A stretch of DNA of 25,437 bases, taken from contig CAWVWT010000028.1 in NCBI GenBank assembly GCA_963934015.1, forward strand, positions 1-25,437, written 5' to 3'. The notes below the pieces were generated by a model. The model was not told the DNA's origin. It made no database searches and was given only the letters and a program-made list of their open reading frames with translations. Positions 1 to 8,109 of the stretch are shown here, in pieces. Position 1 is the first letter of the stretch; every line of letters starts with the position of its first letter. The translations under genes were made by a program, and so were the position numbers. This stretch comes from MGIIb-P sp963934015. Its GTDB lineage: Archaea > Thermoplasmatota > Poseidoniia > Poseidoniales > Thalassarchaeaceae.

Positions 1-977
1 AAAAAACATCACGCTCTTTCTTCATCACTTTGCAGGCATTGCCGGCAAAGGTTCGGGCTCAAGTTGGTTTGCTTTACCTTTTGGCTCGAATTGCAGACAC
101 TGTAGCTGATTCAAAACAAGGTGATACTCAGATATTGCTCAAGACACTGAAAAAGTACAATGACAGAGCTCAGGGTCGCTCCGAAGTACTTCCTGATTTT
201 TCTGAATTAGTTCGTATCCAAGACAACGAATCAGAAGCCGAATTACTGCAAAACGTCACTTCAGTTGTCAATTGTCTGGGTCGATTCTCCGCAGATGATC
301 GAGCGATGATTCGCGAGTGCCTAGAAATCATTGTCAGCGGTCAATCACTCGACATTGAGCGCTTTGGAATGGCCAATGAAGGAGGAGAAATCGGTTCGCT
401 TGAAAATGAAAATGAATTGGATGATTACGCCTACAGAGTTGCAGGGAGTGTTGGTGAATTCTGGACTCGGGTTTCTTTAGCACACCTGTTCAAGACCCAT
501 GTAAAGAATGAACAGAAATTATTTGAAAATGGAGTTCGGTTTGGCAAGGCGCTTCAATTGATCAATATCCTCCGTGATATCCCTGAAGATTTACGATTCG
601 GCCGTTGCTATATTCCGATTGATTCAATCGTAAAATACAACTTGAAACCCGAAGATTTGTTAGACCCTGATAACATGGATTTATTTCGCCCATTATACAA
701 CCAGTACATCGACTTGGCCGCATCTCACCTCGATGCTGCTATCGAATATATTGGGATGTTACCGTACAGTCAATTTAGACTCCGTGGTGCTTGCATGTTA
801 CCGGTACTGATTGGTCAACGTACACTGACTTTACTACGCACCCAAAATGCCCTCGACCCAGACAATCGAATCAAGGTTTTACGCCCTGAAATTACGATGC
901 TGAAAAATAAAACAATCCGATCATTGATCATCCCAGGGTCCGCTCAAAGATTATTGGAATCAAATCGGGTTCGCTAA
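1..977 (+). CDS. Squalene/phytoene synthase family protein (5' end outside window)
   Basis: This is a head-to-head prenyl transferase that condenses two prenyl diphosphates (farnesyl or geranylgeranyl) into squalene, phytoene or a related precursor. The frame is open from base 3 and translates KTSRSFFITLQALP, the family's conserved N-terminal KTSRSF region, so the gene starts upstream of the window. The first Asp-rich motif DTVAD lies at about nt 96-110. The second, within NILRDIPEDLRFGRCYIP, lies at about nt 562-615. Both Mg-diphosphate-binding motifs are intact. The GRCYIP ending recalls the squalene-synthase/HpnC-like branch rather than classical CrtB, but product specificity cannot be read from sequence. 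A second family member follows on the same strand after 109 bases. The only start codon visible inside the window (TTG at 30) lies within conserved sequence and is not the real start. Confidence 0.88.
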   Translation, partial: KTSRSFFITLQALPAKVRAQVGLLYLLARIADTVADSKQGDTQILLKTLKKYNDRAQGRSEVLPDFSELVRIQDNESEAELLQNVTSVVNCLGRFSADDRAMIRECLEIIVSGQSLDIERFGMANEGGEIGSLENENELDDYAYRVAGSVGEFWTRVSLAHLFKTHVKNEQKLFENGVRFGKALQLINILRDIPEDLRFGRCYIPIDSIVKYNLKPEDLLDPDNMDLFRPLYNQYIDLAASHLDAAIEYIGMLPYSQFRLRGACMLPVLIGQRTLTLLRTQNALDPDNRIKVLRPEITMLKNKTIRSLIIPGSAQRLLESNRVR

Positions 978-1010
978 GGATTTGACCTGACAAAGGTTTT
1001 GGAACCATAA

Positions 1011-1027
1011 GGTCCCCAAAGGGGACC
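1011..1027. other. Perfect triloop stem-loop between the two synthase genes
   Basis: GGTCCCC, loop AAA, then GGGGACC: seven uninterrupted pairs between the first synthase stop (977) and the second synthase start (about 1087). No T-tract follows, so it is not a classic intrinsic terminator. It may be an RNA-processing or transcript-end structure. Similar triloop hairpins lie in other gaps of this window. Confidence 0.6.
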
Positions 1028-1086
1028 AAGTGGACTTTTGGGGGGTGGGTTCAATAAGGCACCAGCCTACCCTACGAATGACGCGT

Positions 1087-2355
1087 ATGTCAGACACTGT
1101 GAATCGTCACCCTTCGGAATTCCTAGATGAGTTCATTCTCATCGAGGATGAACCCGTGCGAAAGGGTGAGGAGGGTACTGCGGTTAATCCACGCTTGGAG
1201 CAACTTCGTACTGCGGTTGTGCTGACTCGTGATGCGGTTCGAGCCGCTAGTATTACCGCTCTTGAATTGGCAACTGAATCTGCACATTTCATGGGCGTTG
1301 TGGGCCGAGGCGGGGAGCTTGTAAATCCCTTTGAAAATATCCAAGCCCCAGTCTGGGAAGAAGAAAATGTACCGCAAGAAATGCTGGATGCCGCCTATGC
1401 TTACTGTGAAGAATTGACACGCCGTGAAGCGGGCAACTTTTACCACTCATTCAAGTATCTCCCAGAGGAACAACGCAGGGCTATTTGCGCCTATTACGCA
1501 TTCTGTCGACGTGCTGATGATATCGCTGATGGCGATTATGTCGATACATTTCCTGGAGCACTTGGTGCTAAAGATCCTGAAGCAATTCTCTACCGTCGAA
1601 AGTTGGAAGAGCTCGCCGCAACCAAACCGGTCATTGAGCGAACAGAATTTGAGGATAAGTTGGCACAACTATTCTTCTTCCGCAAAAAACTCTCAACCGC
1701 CTACAACTGCATGTCTAGCACTGATCCAATTTTTATGGCTCTCAAACACACAGTCGCAAACTTTGGAGTCCCTCGGCAATACATGGATGACCTGATCAGT
1801 GGCATGGAGGATGACCTCTATACCAATCGATACGAAACATTTGAGGAATTGTACTCCTACTGCTACAGGGTTGCATCAACGGTTGGGCTGGTTTGCATTG
1901 ATATCTATGGTGTTGAAGCCACGGCTGCAGAGAGGGAGTTTGCTGAAGCATGGGGCATTTCAATGCAGTTGACCAATATCCTCAGAGATGTCCAGGAAGA
2001 TGCTGAGCGTGACCGAATTTATCTCCCAATCGAAGATTTAGAGCGCTTTGGAATTACCGAAGCAGATGTAATGTCAGGAAAGGAATTACTCAAACATCCG
2101 GGCTGGAAACCGTTTGTCAAGGAATATTGTGCACGGGTCAGAGCCTACCAAGACAAAGGAGCCAAGCTACTGCCAATGATTTCAAAACAAAGCCGATACA
2201 GCCCTGCCGCCATGATGGCATTCTACAGCAGCATCCTGCGTCGAATCGAAAGAACCGGTGGCGACGTGTTTACAGAGCGTGTGAAATTGAGTAAGGCCGA
2301 GAAGTTGACCCTTGCTGCCGGAGTATACCTGCGGCATCGCTTCTTCTCTTTCTGA
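1087..2355 (+). CDS. crtB: Phytoene synthase-like protein with long N-terminal extension
   Basis: Squalene/phytoene synthase family, CrtB-like. It probably condenses two geranylgeranyl diphosphates to phytoene, the first carotenoid (and retinal) precursor. The core has FYHSFKYLPEEQRRAI, then CRRADDIADGDY (first Asp-rich motif, about nt 1504-1539) and NILRDVQEDAERDRIYLP (second motif, about nt 1975-2028), both complete. The protein is 422 residues from the ATG at 1087, compared with about 300 for typical CrtB. The extra 110 or so residues are N-terminal, rich in acidic residues and predicted helix, with no recognised domain. An in-frame ATG at 1078 and GTG at 1030 are alternative starts. GTG 1030 directly follows the 1011-1027 hairpin and seems unlikely. 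No strong Shine-Dalgarno sequence precedes any of them. The symbol rests on motif resemblance; squalene-type activity is not excluded. Confidence 0.82.
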   Translation: MSDTVNRHPSEFLDEFILIEDEPVRKGEEGTAVNPRLEQLRTAVVLTRDAVRAASITALELATESAHFMGVVGRGGELVNPFENIQAPVWEEENVPQEMLDAAYAYCEELTRREAGNFYHSFKYLPEEQRRAICAYYAFCRRADDIADGDYVDTFPGALGAKDPEAILYRRKLEELAATKPVIERTEFEDKLAQLFFFRKKLSTAYNCMSSTDPIFMALKHTVANFGVPRQYMDDLISGMEDDLYTNRYETFEELYSYCYRVASTVGLVCIDIYGVEATAAEREFAEAWGISMQLTNILRDVQEDAERDRIYLPIEDLERFGITEADVMSGKELLKHPGWKPFVKEYCARVRAYQDKGAKLLPMISKQSRYSPAAMMAFYSSILRRIERTGGDVFTERVKLSKAEKLTLAAGVYLRHRFFSF

Positions 2356-2370
2356 ACTGATAAAAACGCG

Positions 2371-2389
2371 GGCTCACCTCTGGTGAGCC
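2371..2389. other. Perfect triloop stem-loop upstream of RLI
   Basis: GGCTCACC, loop TCT, GGTGAGCC: eight pairs, 15 bases after the phytoene synthase stop and about 50 bases before the RLI ATG. No T-tract follows. It could mark the end of the upstream transcript or sit in the RLI leader. Its position is like that of the other intergenic triloop hairpins here. Confidence 0.6.
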
Positions 2390-2427
2390 ACGCAACCGAT
2401 TAAGAACGACAGCAGGCGCGAGAGAAC

Positions 2428-2436
2428 GAGGAGGGG
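2428..2436 (+). promoter_or_regulatory. Shine-Dalgarno sequence of RLI
   Basis: GAGGAGGGG lies four bases before the ATG at 2441 and fixes that start. It is complementary to the CCTCC at the 3' end of 16S rRNA. Confidence 0.75.
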
Positions 2437-2440
2437 TTAG

Positions 2441-4210
2441 ATGCGGGTAGCAGTTCTCTTGGAAGATCGTTGTAAACCGAACTCGCCGGCTTTCATGTAT
2501 CTCCAAAAGTATGCAGGTCAATGCGGGGCAGAGTGTATCCAAGTTGAAGGAAACAAATGTAAAATTCTAGAATCAGCCTGCCCTCCATGCTTGATTCGAG
2601 CCAAGCATTGTCCAGGGGATGCGGTCAAAATCATCAATCTCCCGCAAGAACTTGATCACGATTTGACCCATTGCTATGGTGAAAATAGTTTCAGAATCTT
2701 CCGTTTACCCGCCCCACGTGAGCGTGAAGTAGTGGGAATTCTCGGCGCCAATGGCATAGGTAAGTCCACGGCGATAAATCTCCTCTCCGGGACCTTGCGC
2801 CCAAATCTAGGCGACTGGTTGAGTGGGGAACGCCCTTGGGATGAAGTGTTGGAAACATTCCCGCGGGGAGAACTACGAGATTTCATGACACTCGTTGCAG
2901 AGAATGGTGTGAGAATTGCAGTTAAGCCGCAGTATGTTGACAAAATCCCCAGGGCGTTTGATGGCCTTGTGAGTGCCCTTCTCGAGAGAATTGACCAGCG
3001 TGGAGTCATCGAACAGGTCAGTAAAGACCTCGCAATTGACCATCTTTTTGACAGGAATTTACCAGACCTTTCAGGGGGTGAATTACAACGTGTAGCAATC
3101 GCAGCTACATTGCTGAAAGATGCAGATGTGTACTTCTTCGATGAACCATCTTCCTACTTGGACATCTATGAGAGAATGCGAATGGTCAAAATCATCCAAG
3201 AACTCTCTGAAACCGGTAAGCGAGTGATTGTAATTGAACACGACCTCGCCATTTTGGATGTGCTCTGTGATCTAGTACATATCGTATATGGGGAACGGGC
3301 AGCATATGGGATATTTACGCCTCCGAGAAATACAAGGACTGCGATTAATGCTTACCTAGATGGATTCCTTGAAATGGAAAATATTCGTATTCGGGACAGA
3401 CCGATACAGTTTGTTAGCGGTGGTGTCAGAGGGGAAGAAATCGGACAACCAATTCTGGAATGGGGAGATTTAGAGAAAACGCTGGGGGACTTTCATCTGA
3501 AAACCGAGAGTGGTAAGGTCCACAGTTCAGAAGTCGTTGGAGTCGTTGGACCGAATGCAACAGGAAAGACAACCATGGTCAAGATGATTGCGGGGGAAAT
3601 CGAGATTGATGCAGGATGGTGTACGATGGCAGCCAAGGTCTCCTACAAGCCACAGCATGTCAAACCTGAATTTGCAGGCACCGTTCAACTCTGGCTGGAC
3701 AGTGAACTGGGCATGAAATGGAGACAAGGTGAATTCCACACTACTGTCATACGCCCTTTACAAGTGGACAAGTTGCTTGAACAAGATGCGAGGCGCCTTT
3801 CAGGTGGGGAATTGCAGGCAGTGAGTATCGCCATTTGTTTAGGTAAAGATGCTGACCTGTATTTGTTGGATGAGCCGAGTGCACATTTGGATGCTGATGC
3901 GAGAATGGAAGCCGCGAAAGCCATACATAAGACAATGGAGATCAATGAGAAATCAGCGATGGTGATTGACCATGATATCTATTTCATCGATATAGTCAGT
4001 GATTCCTTACTAGTGTTTGAAGGCGAGGGAGGTGCTGAAGGTCGCGCGGTTGGACCGCTGCCACTTCGCAAAGGCATGAATCGATTCCTTGAGCAAGTAC
4101 AGATTACATTCAGACGCGATCATGACAGTCACCGACCGAGAATAAACAAGATTGACAGTCGGAAAGATCGTGACCAAAAAGCAAGTGGTGAATATTTCTA
4201 CACGAGTTGA
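2441..4210 (+). CDS. rli1: ABCE1 / RNase L inhibitor ribosome-recycling ATPase
   Basis: Splits the post-termination 70S ribosome together with aRF1/aPelota, using ATP. The order is an Fe-S domain (residues about 1-65), NBD1 with Walker A GANGIGKST (102-110) and signature LSGGELQR (nt about 3070), then NBD2 with GPNATGKTT (nt about 3550) and LSGGELQA (nt about 3800). Both Walker B regions (FFDEPSS, LLDEPSA) are present. At 589 residues the length is normal. The Fe-S domain is unusual. Cysteines are at 11, 28, 32, 40, 47, 50 and 57, with about a dozen residues inserted between the first two. The CP cysteine that normally closes motif I is missing, and the third cysteine of motif II is absent (CPPCLIRAKHCP in place of the usual CxxCxxCxxxCP). 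A nuclease gene starts 5 bases after the stop, suggesting co-transcription. Confidence 0.96.
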   Translation: MRVAVLLEDRCKPNSPAFMYLQKYAGQCGAECIQVEGNKCKILESACPPCLIRAKHCPGDAVKIINLPQELDHDLTHCYGENSFRIFRLPAPREREVVGILGANGIGKSTAINLLSGTLRPNLGDWLSGERPWDEVLETFPRGELRDFMTLVAENGVRIAVKPQYVDKIPRAFDGLVSALLERIDQRGVIEQVSKDLAIDHLFDRNLPDLSGGELQRVAIAATLLKDADVYFFDEPSSYLDIYERMRMVKIIQELSETGKRVIVIEHDLAILDVLCDLVHIVYGERAAYGIFTPPRNTRTAINAYLDGFLEMENIRIRDRPIQFVSGGVRGEEIGQPILEWGDLEKTLGDFHLKTESGKVHSSEVVGVVGPNATGKTTMVKMIAGEIEIDAGWCTMAAKVSYKPQHVKPEFAGTVQLWLDSELGMKWRQGEFHTTVIRPLQVDKLLEQDARRLSGGELQAVSIAICLGKDADLYLLDEPSAHLDADARMEAAKAIHKTMEINEKSAMVIDHDIYFIDIVSDSLLVFEGEGGAEGRAVGPLPLRKGMNRFLEQVQITFRRDHDSHRPRINKIDSRKDRDQKASGEYFYTS

Positions 4211-4215
4211 ATAAA

Positions 4216-5994
4216 ATGCCTGTGATTCCACAACCTACTGGCGTACATGCCCGCAGCCGGCGACGGCTAAGCGCATCTTCATTGGTCACTTGGGAACGGT
4301 GTAAACGCGATTGGTTCTTGACTCGCCGTCTTGGGATTCGTGTGGCCACCCACCCTGAAATGTTGCTGGGACATATCGTAGAGGATGCGGTGACGGCCAT
4401 TTGGATGGAACGCCCGCATCCATCAGATGGAATGGACGAAGGCGCAACAAGATGGGCTCCAGGCCACCATGGAAAGCGGATGGAAATCAACTCTCTGGAT
4501 ACGTTGAAAGATTGGTTGCGCACGATGATGCGACCAATTGTTGATCGAATGATTGAACAATTGAATATCGCATGGGCTGATTGTTTATGGAAGGCAGAGG
4601 GGCGTTCAATCACTGACATCAAACGCGATAAATTGAATGGCATGGTTAAGAATGCAATCAAATTGCAAATGGCTGAAACCACTGCATGCCTAGAGGCGAA
4701 TGGAGGGCCACACTTGGAGGCTTTTCGAAATGGTGGAGATCCCTTTGGTACTCCCGCACCTTGCTGGGATGAAGGGTCGGGTACTGGATGGAGAGAGCCA
4801 GGTGAGCCATGTTCTTGGTGGGAAGCTTGGGAAATTGCGAGGCCTTGGGTCAAAGATCCACGAATTGTTTCTGCTCAGCGGTTGTTCCACCCCAGAGGGT
4901 GGGCAGCAGGTGAACTTGATGTCGCGCATAGATGGCGGGGCTCAATCCATATTGTTGACATCAAAGCAAATCGTGGTTCGGGTCGAGATCATTCTGGTGT
5001 AGCCCATCAACTTCGGTTTTATCAATGGTTATGGAATGAAACCCGCGACCACCCCCACAAACCGAGCAATCGTGTTGAAGAAGGATATGTCACAGAAGCA
5101 AATTCCTGGCACCTTGCTGATGGATTTATTCACAAAGCAGAGTTGATTGAAGATTTAGTCGCAGAAACCACACGATTGCAAATAATTGAAAAGAATATGG
5201 GGGCGACTTCATTGGAGGATTTGTATCTCGACACAGGTAAGCCTTCTGCAGAAGGACGGTTGGGTTGTGAAATCTGCCATGGGTTGCAAACCTGTGATTA
5301 CCCCAGAGGGGGCCAAGAACAACCACTCCATTCCCTCATCCCCGATATCGACATACACCCTGCGGGTTCCCCTTACGGCGCCATCGGTGATCTGCCCAGT
5401 CGTGTGACTGTCAAAGGTGCACTGCATGGACACTGGGGGCCAATGCCGAATCACTATGGTGACCACGTAATCGGGGCTGCCATTACAGCAGGTGGAAAAA
5501 CTGCTGTAATCGAAGAAATGGGTGTAAACCAATTTCCACAATTAAAGGAGCACAATGGAAATGTTGTCATTGTAAACGCCGCACCGGGTCAATGGCGCGG
5601 TATGATTCGCCTTTACCTCGACACGGATAGTCAAATCATTTCAGAAGGTGAGGCTAATGATTTGGACATCGATCGGATTGGATTGATTCCAACTCGTGCA
5701 AATGTCTCTGGTGTAGTCATTAGTCGAGGTAGCAATAGTGGAACCAATGCCAAGGGCAAGAAATGGTCGATGGCTACTGCTCATATTTGGGACGGGACGG
5801 CATTGACAGAGGTTGTTGCATTTGGAAGAGGACGCAGTGAATCCTTCGACAATCTCAGAGTGGGTGACAGAATCAAGTTGATGGCTGCGGAAATTGGTTG
5901 GCGTGAAGGCACTCCTCAACTGCGCATCGACCCACGGAATACACGGATGACAATCGAAAGTGTACCCTCAGATACTGCTACCGATTTAGATTAA
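4216..5994 (+). CDS. Cas4/RecB-like Fe-S PD-(D/E)XK nuclease with C-terminal OB-fold, copy 1
   Basis: Predicted DNA exonuclease of the Cas4/AddB/Dna2 group. Numbered from ATG 4216 (592 aa), it shows C29 in WERCKRDWF, GHIVED with H53, GELD with D235, DIK with D248 and K250, and the QxxxY motif with Q265 and Y269. It then has C351-x2-C354-x5-C360. One early cysteine plus a C-x2-C-x5-C trio is the AddB/Cas4 [4Fe-4S] pattern. The part after about residue 380 looks beta-rich. Its last roughly 110 residues (VSGVVISRG, IWDGTALTEVVAFG, VGDRIKL) resemble an RPA-type OB-fold that binds single-stranded DNA. The start is 5 bases after the RLI stop. An in-frame TTG at 4207 is possible, but ATG 4216 gives an N-terminus that aligns with the downstream paralogue from its own GTG. 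Target and partners are unknown. Confidence 0.85.
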   Translation: MPVIPQPTGVHARSRRRLSASSLVTWERCKRDWFLTRRLGIRVATHPEMLLGHIVEDAVTAIWMERPHPSDGMDEGATRWAPGHHGKRMEINSLDTLKDWLRTMMRPIVDRMIEQLNIAWADCLWKAEGRSITDIKRDKLNGMVKNAIKLQMAETTACLEANGGPHLEAFRNGGDPFGTPAPCWDEGSGTGWREPGEPCSWWEAWEIARPWVKDPRIVSAQRLFHPRGWAAGELDVAHRWRGSIHIVDIKANRGSGRDHSGVAHQLRFYQWLWNETRDHPHKPSNRVEEGYVTEANSWHLADGFIHKAELIEDLVAETTRLQIIEKNMGATSLEDLYLDTGKPSAEGRLGCEICHGLQTCDYPRGGQEQPLHSLIPDIDIHPAGSPYGAIGDLPSRVTVKGALHGHWGPMPNHYGDHVIGAAITAGGKTAVIEEMGVNQFPQLKEHNGNVVIVNAAPGQWRGMIRLYLDTDSQIISEGEANDLDIDRIGLIPTRANVSGVVISRGSNSGTNAKGKKWSMATAHIWDGTALTEVVAFGRGRSESFDNLRVGDRIKLMAAEIGWREGTPQLRIDPRNTRMTIESVPSDTATDLD

Positions 5995-6045
5995 TGCGAA
6001 TACTTGCCGCATGGTTCAAAGACGTCGAACGATAGGGAAGGTTCC

Positions 6046-7878
6046 GTGCCAGTCCAAATTATCGATGATGATGCGCTGTTAATCAGCAAATTCAAGCGTC
6101 TTTCAGCAACCAGCCTCATTCAATATCAGGGCTGTCCGCGTTCTTGGTATCACCAGAGAATCGAATTTCTTCGTGGCCCCCAAGTTCCTGCAATGATGCG
6201 AGGGCATATCGTTGAGAATACAGTCTGTAGAATTCTTCGAGAGTGCCCAGTTTTAGTATCTGAAGGCGCAGATTGGCAGATTCTCGAAACACCACTGGAT
6301 GCGGATAAGCGCCCAGATCGACACAACTCTGATCAATACAAGGCACCGGGAATTGAGGCAACCGATGGTATTGACGATTTGGATTCTCTTCGCGCATGGG
6401 CGCGTGCGAGAGCCGAAGTTCATTTACCAAAGGTAAGAGAATACCATGTGGCGGATTTCGAAGACCACCCGATGTCGATTGGAAGTGCAGATGATTTTGA
6501 TGATGATCTGATGTTATCGATGGTCAATTCCACGCTGGATTTCCATCTAGAAGAAGTTCAACGCTGTTTAGATAAAAATGGAGGCCCTAATCTAGCTCAA
6601 TTTCGAACCGGTGACCGGCCAGAATGGCCGGCACCCGATGGATATCCACACAATTGGTCACAACCACATCCTTCCACCACCAAAGGAGATTGTACCCTGA
6701 TGGAAGCATGGGAAATCGCCCGACCATGGTTTGTCGACCCTGATGCAGGTACATTCAGCCTAGGATCAATCCACCCTGAGCATTGGTTTGCCGGCGAGTA
6801 TGATTTCGTCTACAATTGGAATGGCATCTCTATTGTGGACCTCAAAGCAGCAATGGGTAACAATGACCGCTCGGCTGGCTATGTGTTACAACTCGAAATC
6901 TACGCATGGCTATGGTGGGAGACACACGGTCGGACATCTCGAGTTGAAAACCTACAATTGTGGTATGCGGGTGCTTCTGTAATCAAAACAATCCCTGCAC
7001 CTGATGAGGATCGCTTGCTTGAACTAGAAACTCAACTTCGAGCGGCCTATGAAAAATTATTCCTTAATCGTAGTACCAATATCGAAGATTACCCCCCAAA
7101 ACCATCCCCGATGCAGAAATTCGAAGCGGGTGGAGTTCACACCGGTGTCGATGATAATCCGTTGGCTAGGTGCCAGTTTTGTAATCACAGAAGCATATGT
7201 CCAAACGGGGACAATCGCGAAGATTTACCTGTGATGGAAAGCCTACAACATGCAGGACGAAATTGGCCAATTACTGCGGCATCTGATTTGGAAACCAGAA
7301 TCAACATTTGTGGTGAAGTGACCGGTTTATTATCACCTCAAAGCGATGCTGACGGGAATATTCAGATCAAATTCAACCTACAGCAAGGCGTCGATCGTAT
7401 TGAAGTCAAAAACTGCTTTTTCCCTAAACCAAAACGGATCACCCGACGAATTGCCAATGGAACTCATGTTCGAATCAAAGGTGGAAGGCCTACAGAATGG
7501 AACCTGAACCCGAGTGTTGAACTAGATGATAGGTCAGAAATTGAAATCATTGATCCCGAGGATGCTAACGGCGAGAGCATTGTCGGTTTGGTCACTGCAG
7601 GTAGCGTGGTTGGACGTGTGATGACAATTCGAGATTCCACTTGGCAGAAAAATCGGAGCGGTTCTGGCAAACCAAAATGGCGCTTGACGATTCAAGACGC
7701 GACCGGTGCAATCAACATTGTCGCCTATGCATTTGTTGTCCCACCTAGTGCAAAATCAGTTCGACCGGGTGATGAGATTGCCATTCTCAATGGTGTGTAT
7801 TCACAATTTTTTGAACAACCTGAAATCAAATTCCAAAAAAATACGCGGCTTGTAATTCTCAAACGTCGAGAAGATTAA
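6046..7878 (+). CDS. Cas4/RecB-like Fe-S PD-(D/E)XK nuclease with C-terminal OB-folds, copy 2
   Basis: Paralogue of the preceding gene with the same architecture. Numbered from GTG 6046 (610 aa), it shows C30 in YQGCPRSWY, GHIVEN with H54, GEYD with D253, DLK with D265 and K267, Q282/Y286 (QLEIY), and C376-x2-C379-x5-C385. All nuclease and Fe-S residues are kept, so neither copy looks dead. Two OB-like segments follow, at about nt 7300-7550 (ICGEVTGLL through SEIEII) and 7590-7865 (VVGRVMTIRD, IQDATGAINIVAYAF, RPGDEIAILNG). The start choice rests on GGGAAGG just upstream and on N-terminal alignment with copy 1 (VPVQII against MPVIPQ). A TTG at 6004 is the alternative. Its stop shares a TTAA with the stop of the convergent minus-strand gene. 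Protein identity between copies looks low apart from the motifs, so the duplication appears old. Confidence 0.85.
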   Translation: MPVQIIDDDALLISKFKRLSATSLIQYQGCPRSWYHQRIEFLRGPQVPAMMRGHIVENTVCRILRECPVLVSEGADWQILETPLDADKRPDRHNSDQYKAPGIEATDGIDDLDSLRAWARARAEVHLPKVREYHVADFEDHPMSIGSADDFDDDLMLSMVNSTLDFHLEEVQRCLDKNGGPNLAQFRTGDRPEWPAPDGYPHNWSQPHPSTTKGDCTLMEAWEIARPWFVDPDAGTFSLGSIHPEHWFAGEYDFVYNWNGISIVDLKAAMGNNDRSAGYVLQLEIYAWLWWETHGRTSRVENLQLWYAGASVIKTIPAPDEDRLLELETQLRAAYEKLFLNRSTNIEDYPPKPSPMQKFEAGGVHTGVDDNPLARCQFCNHRSICPNGDNREDLPVMESLQHAGRNWPITAASDLETRINICGEVTGLLSPQSDADGNIQIKFNLQQGVDRIEVKNCFFPKPKRITRRIANGTHVRIKGGRPTEWNLNPSVELDDRSEIEIIDPEDANGESIVGLVTAGSVVGRVMTIRDSTWQKNRSGSGKPKWRLTIQDATGAINIVAYAFVVPPSAKSVRPGDEIAILNGVYSQFFEQPEIKFQKNTRLVILKRRED

Positions 7879-8075
7879 CCACCACTGGATACGATAATCA
7901 ATTCAATCTCAATATCACCATTGATGGTTGAAGTGTGGGGCACGATTTGTTCATCCACAATCGTGAGGACTGTGGACGGCGGGATCTCCATTTTCTCTAG
8001 GACGGCTGCGATACTAATCGGTTCATCAAATATCATCGCAGTTCGCTCACCTTCGTGGGTTACACCGACTTCCAT
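7875..8075 (-). CDS. ThiS/MoaD/SAMP-like beta-grasp sulfur carrier or ubiquitin-like modifier
   Basis: A small beta-grasp protein that ends in SSGG. The C-terminal Gly-Gly would be adenylated by an E1-like enzyme (ThiF/UbaA) and then either thiocarboxylated for sulfur transfer or attached to lysines as a SAMP. From ATG 8075 it has 66 residues, the usual ThiS size: an opening hairpin (MEVGVTHEGERTAMIF), helix (ISIAAVLEKMEI), a strand with the ThiS-like VDEQIVPH, then the NGDIEIELIIVSSGG tail. The frame stays open back to 8168, but that would run through the tRNA gene at 8110-8195. GTG codons at 8099 and 8096 are other possible starts. No clear Shine-Dalgarno sequence is seen. It is the last gene of the minus-strand cluster. 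Whether its role is thiamine, tRNA thiolation, molybdopterin or protein conjugation cannot be told. Confidence 0.75.
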   Translation of the reverse strand: MEVGVTHEGERTAMIFDEPISIAAVLEKMEIPPSTVLTIVDEQIVPHTSTINGDIEIELIIVSSGG

Positions 8076-8109
8076 GCACTTGGCTGAGGTATCCACCACA
8101 AGAGGTTGA

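Noticed and set aside
1011..1027. Hairpin as an intrinsic terminator
   Set aside because: No run of T follows, and archaeal termination relies mainly on T-tracts, so only a stem-loop is reported.
6004..6045. TTG start giving a longer N-terminus for the second nuclease
   Set aside because: GTG 6046 has GGGAAGG upstream and aligns with the N-terminus of the first paralogue. The longer start is kept only as an alternative.
4216..7878. CRISPR-associated Cas4 proteins
   Set aside because: No repeats, cas1, cas2 or effector genes lie in the window, and the OB-fold regions and long insert are not Cas4 features.
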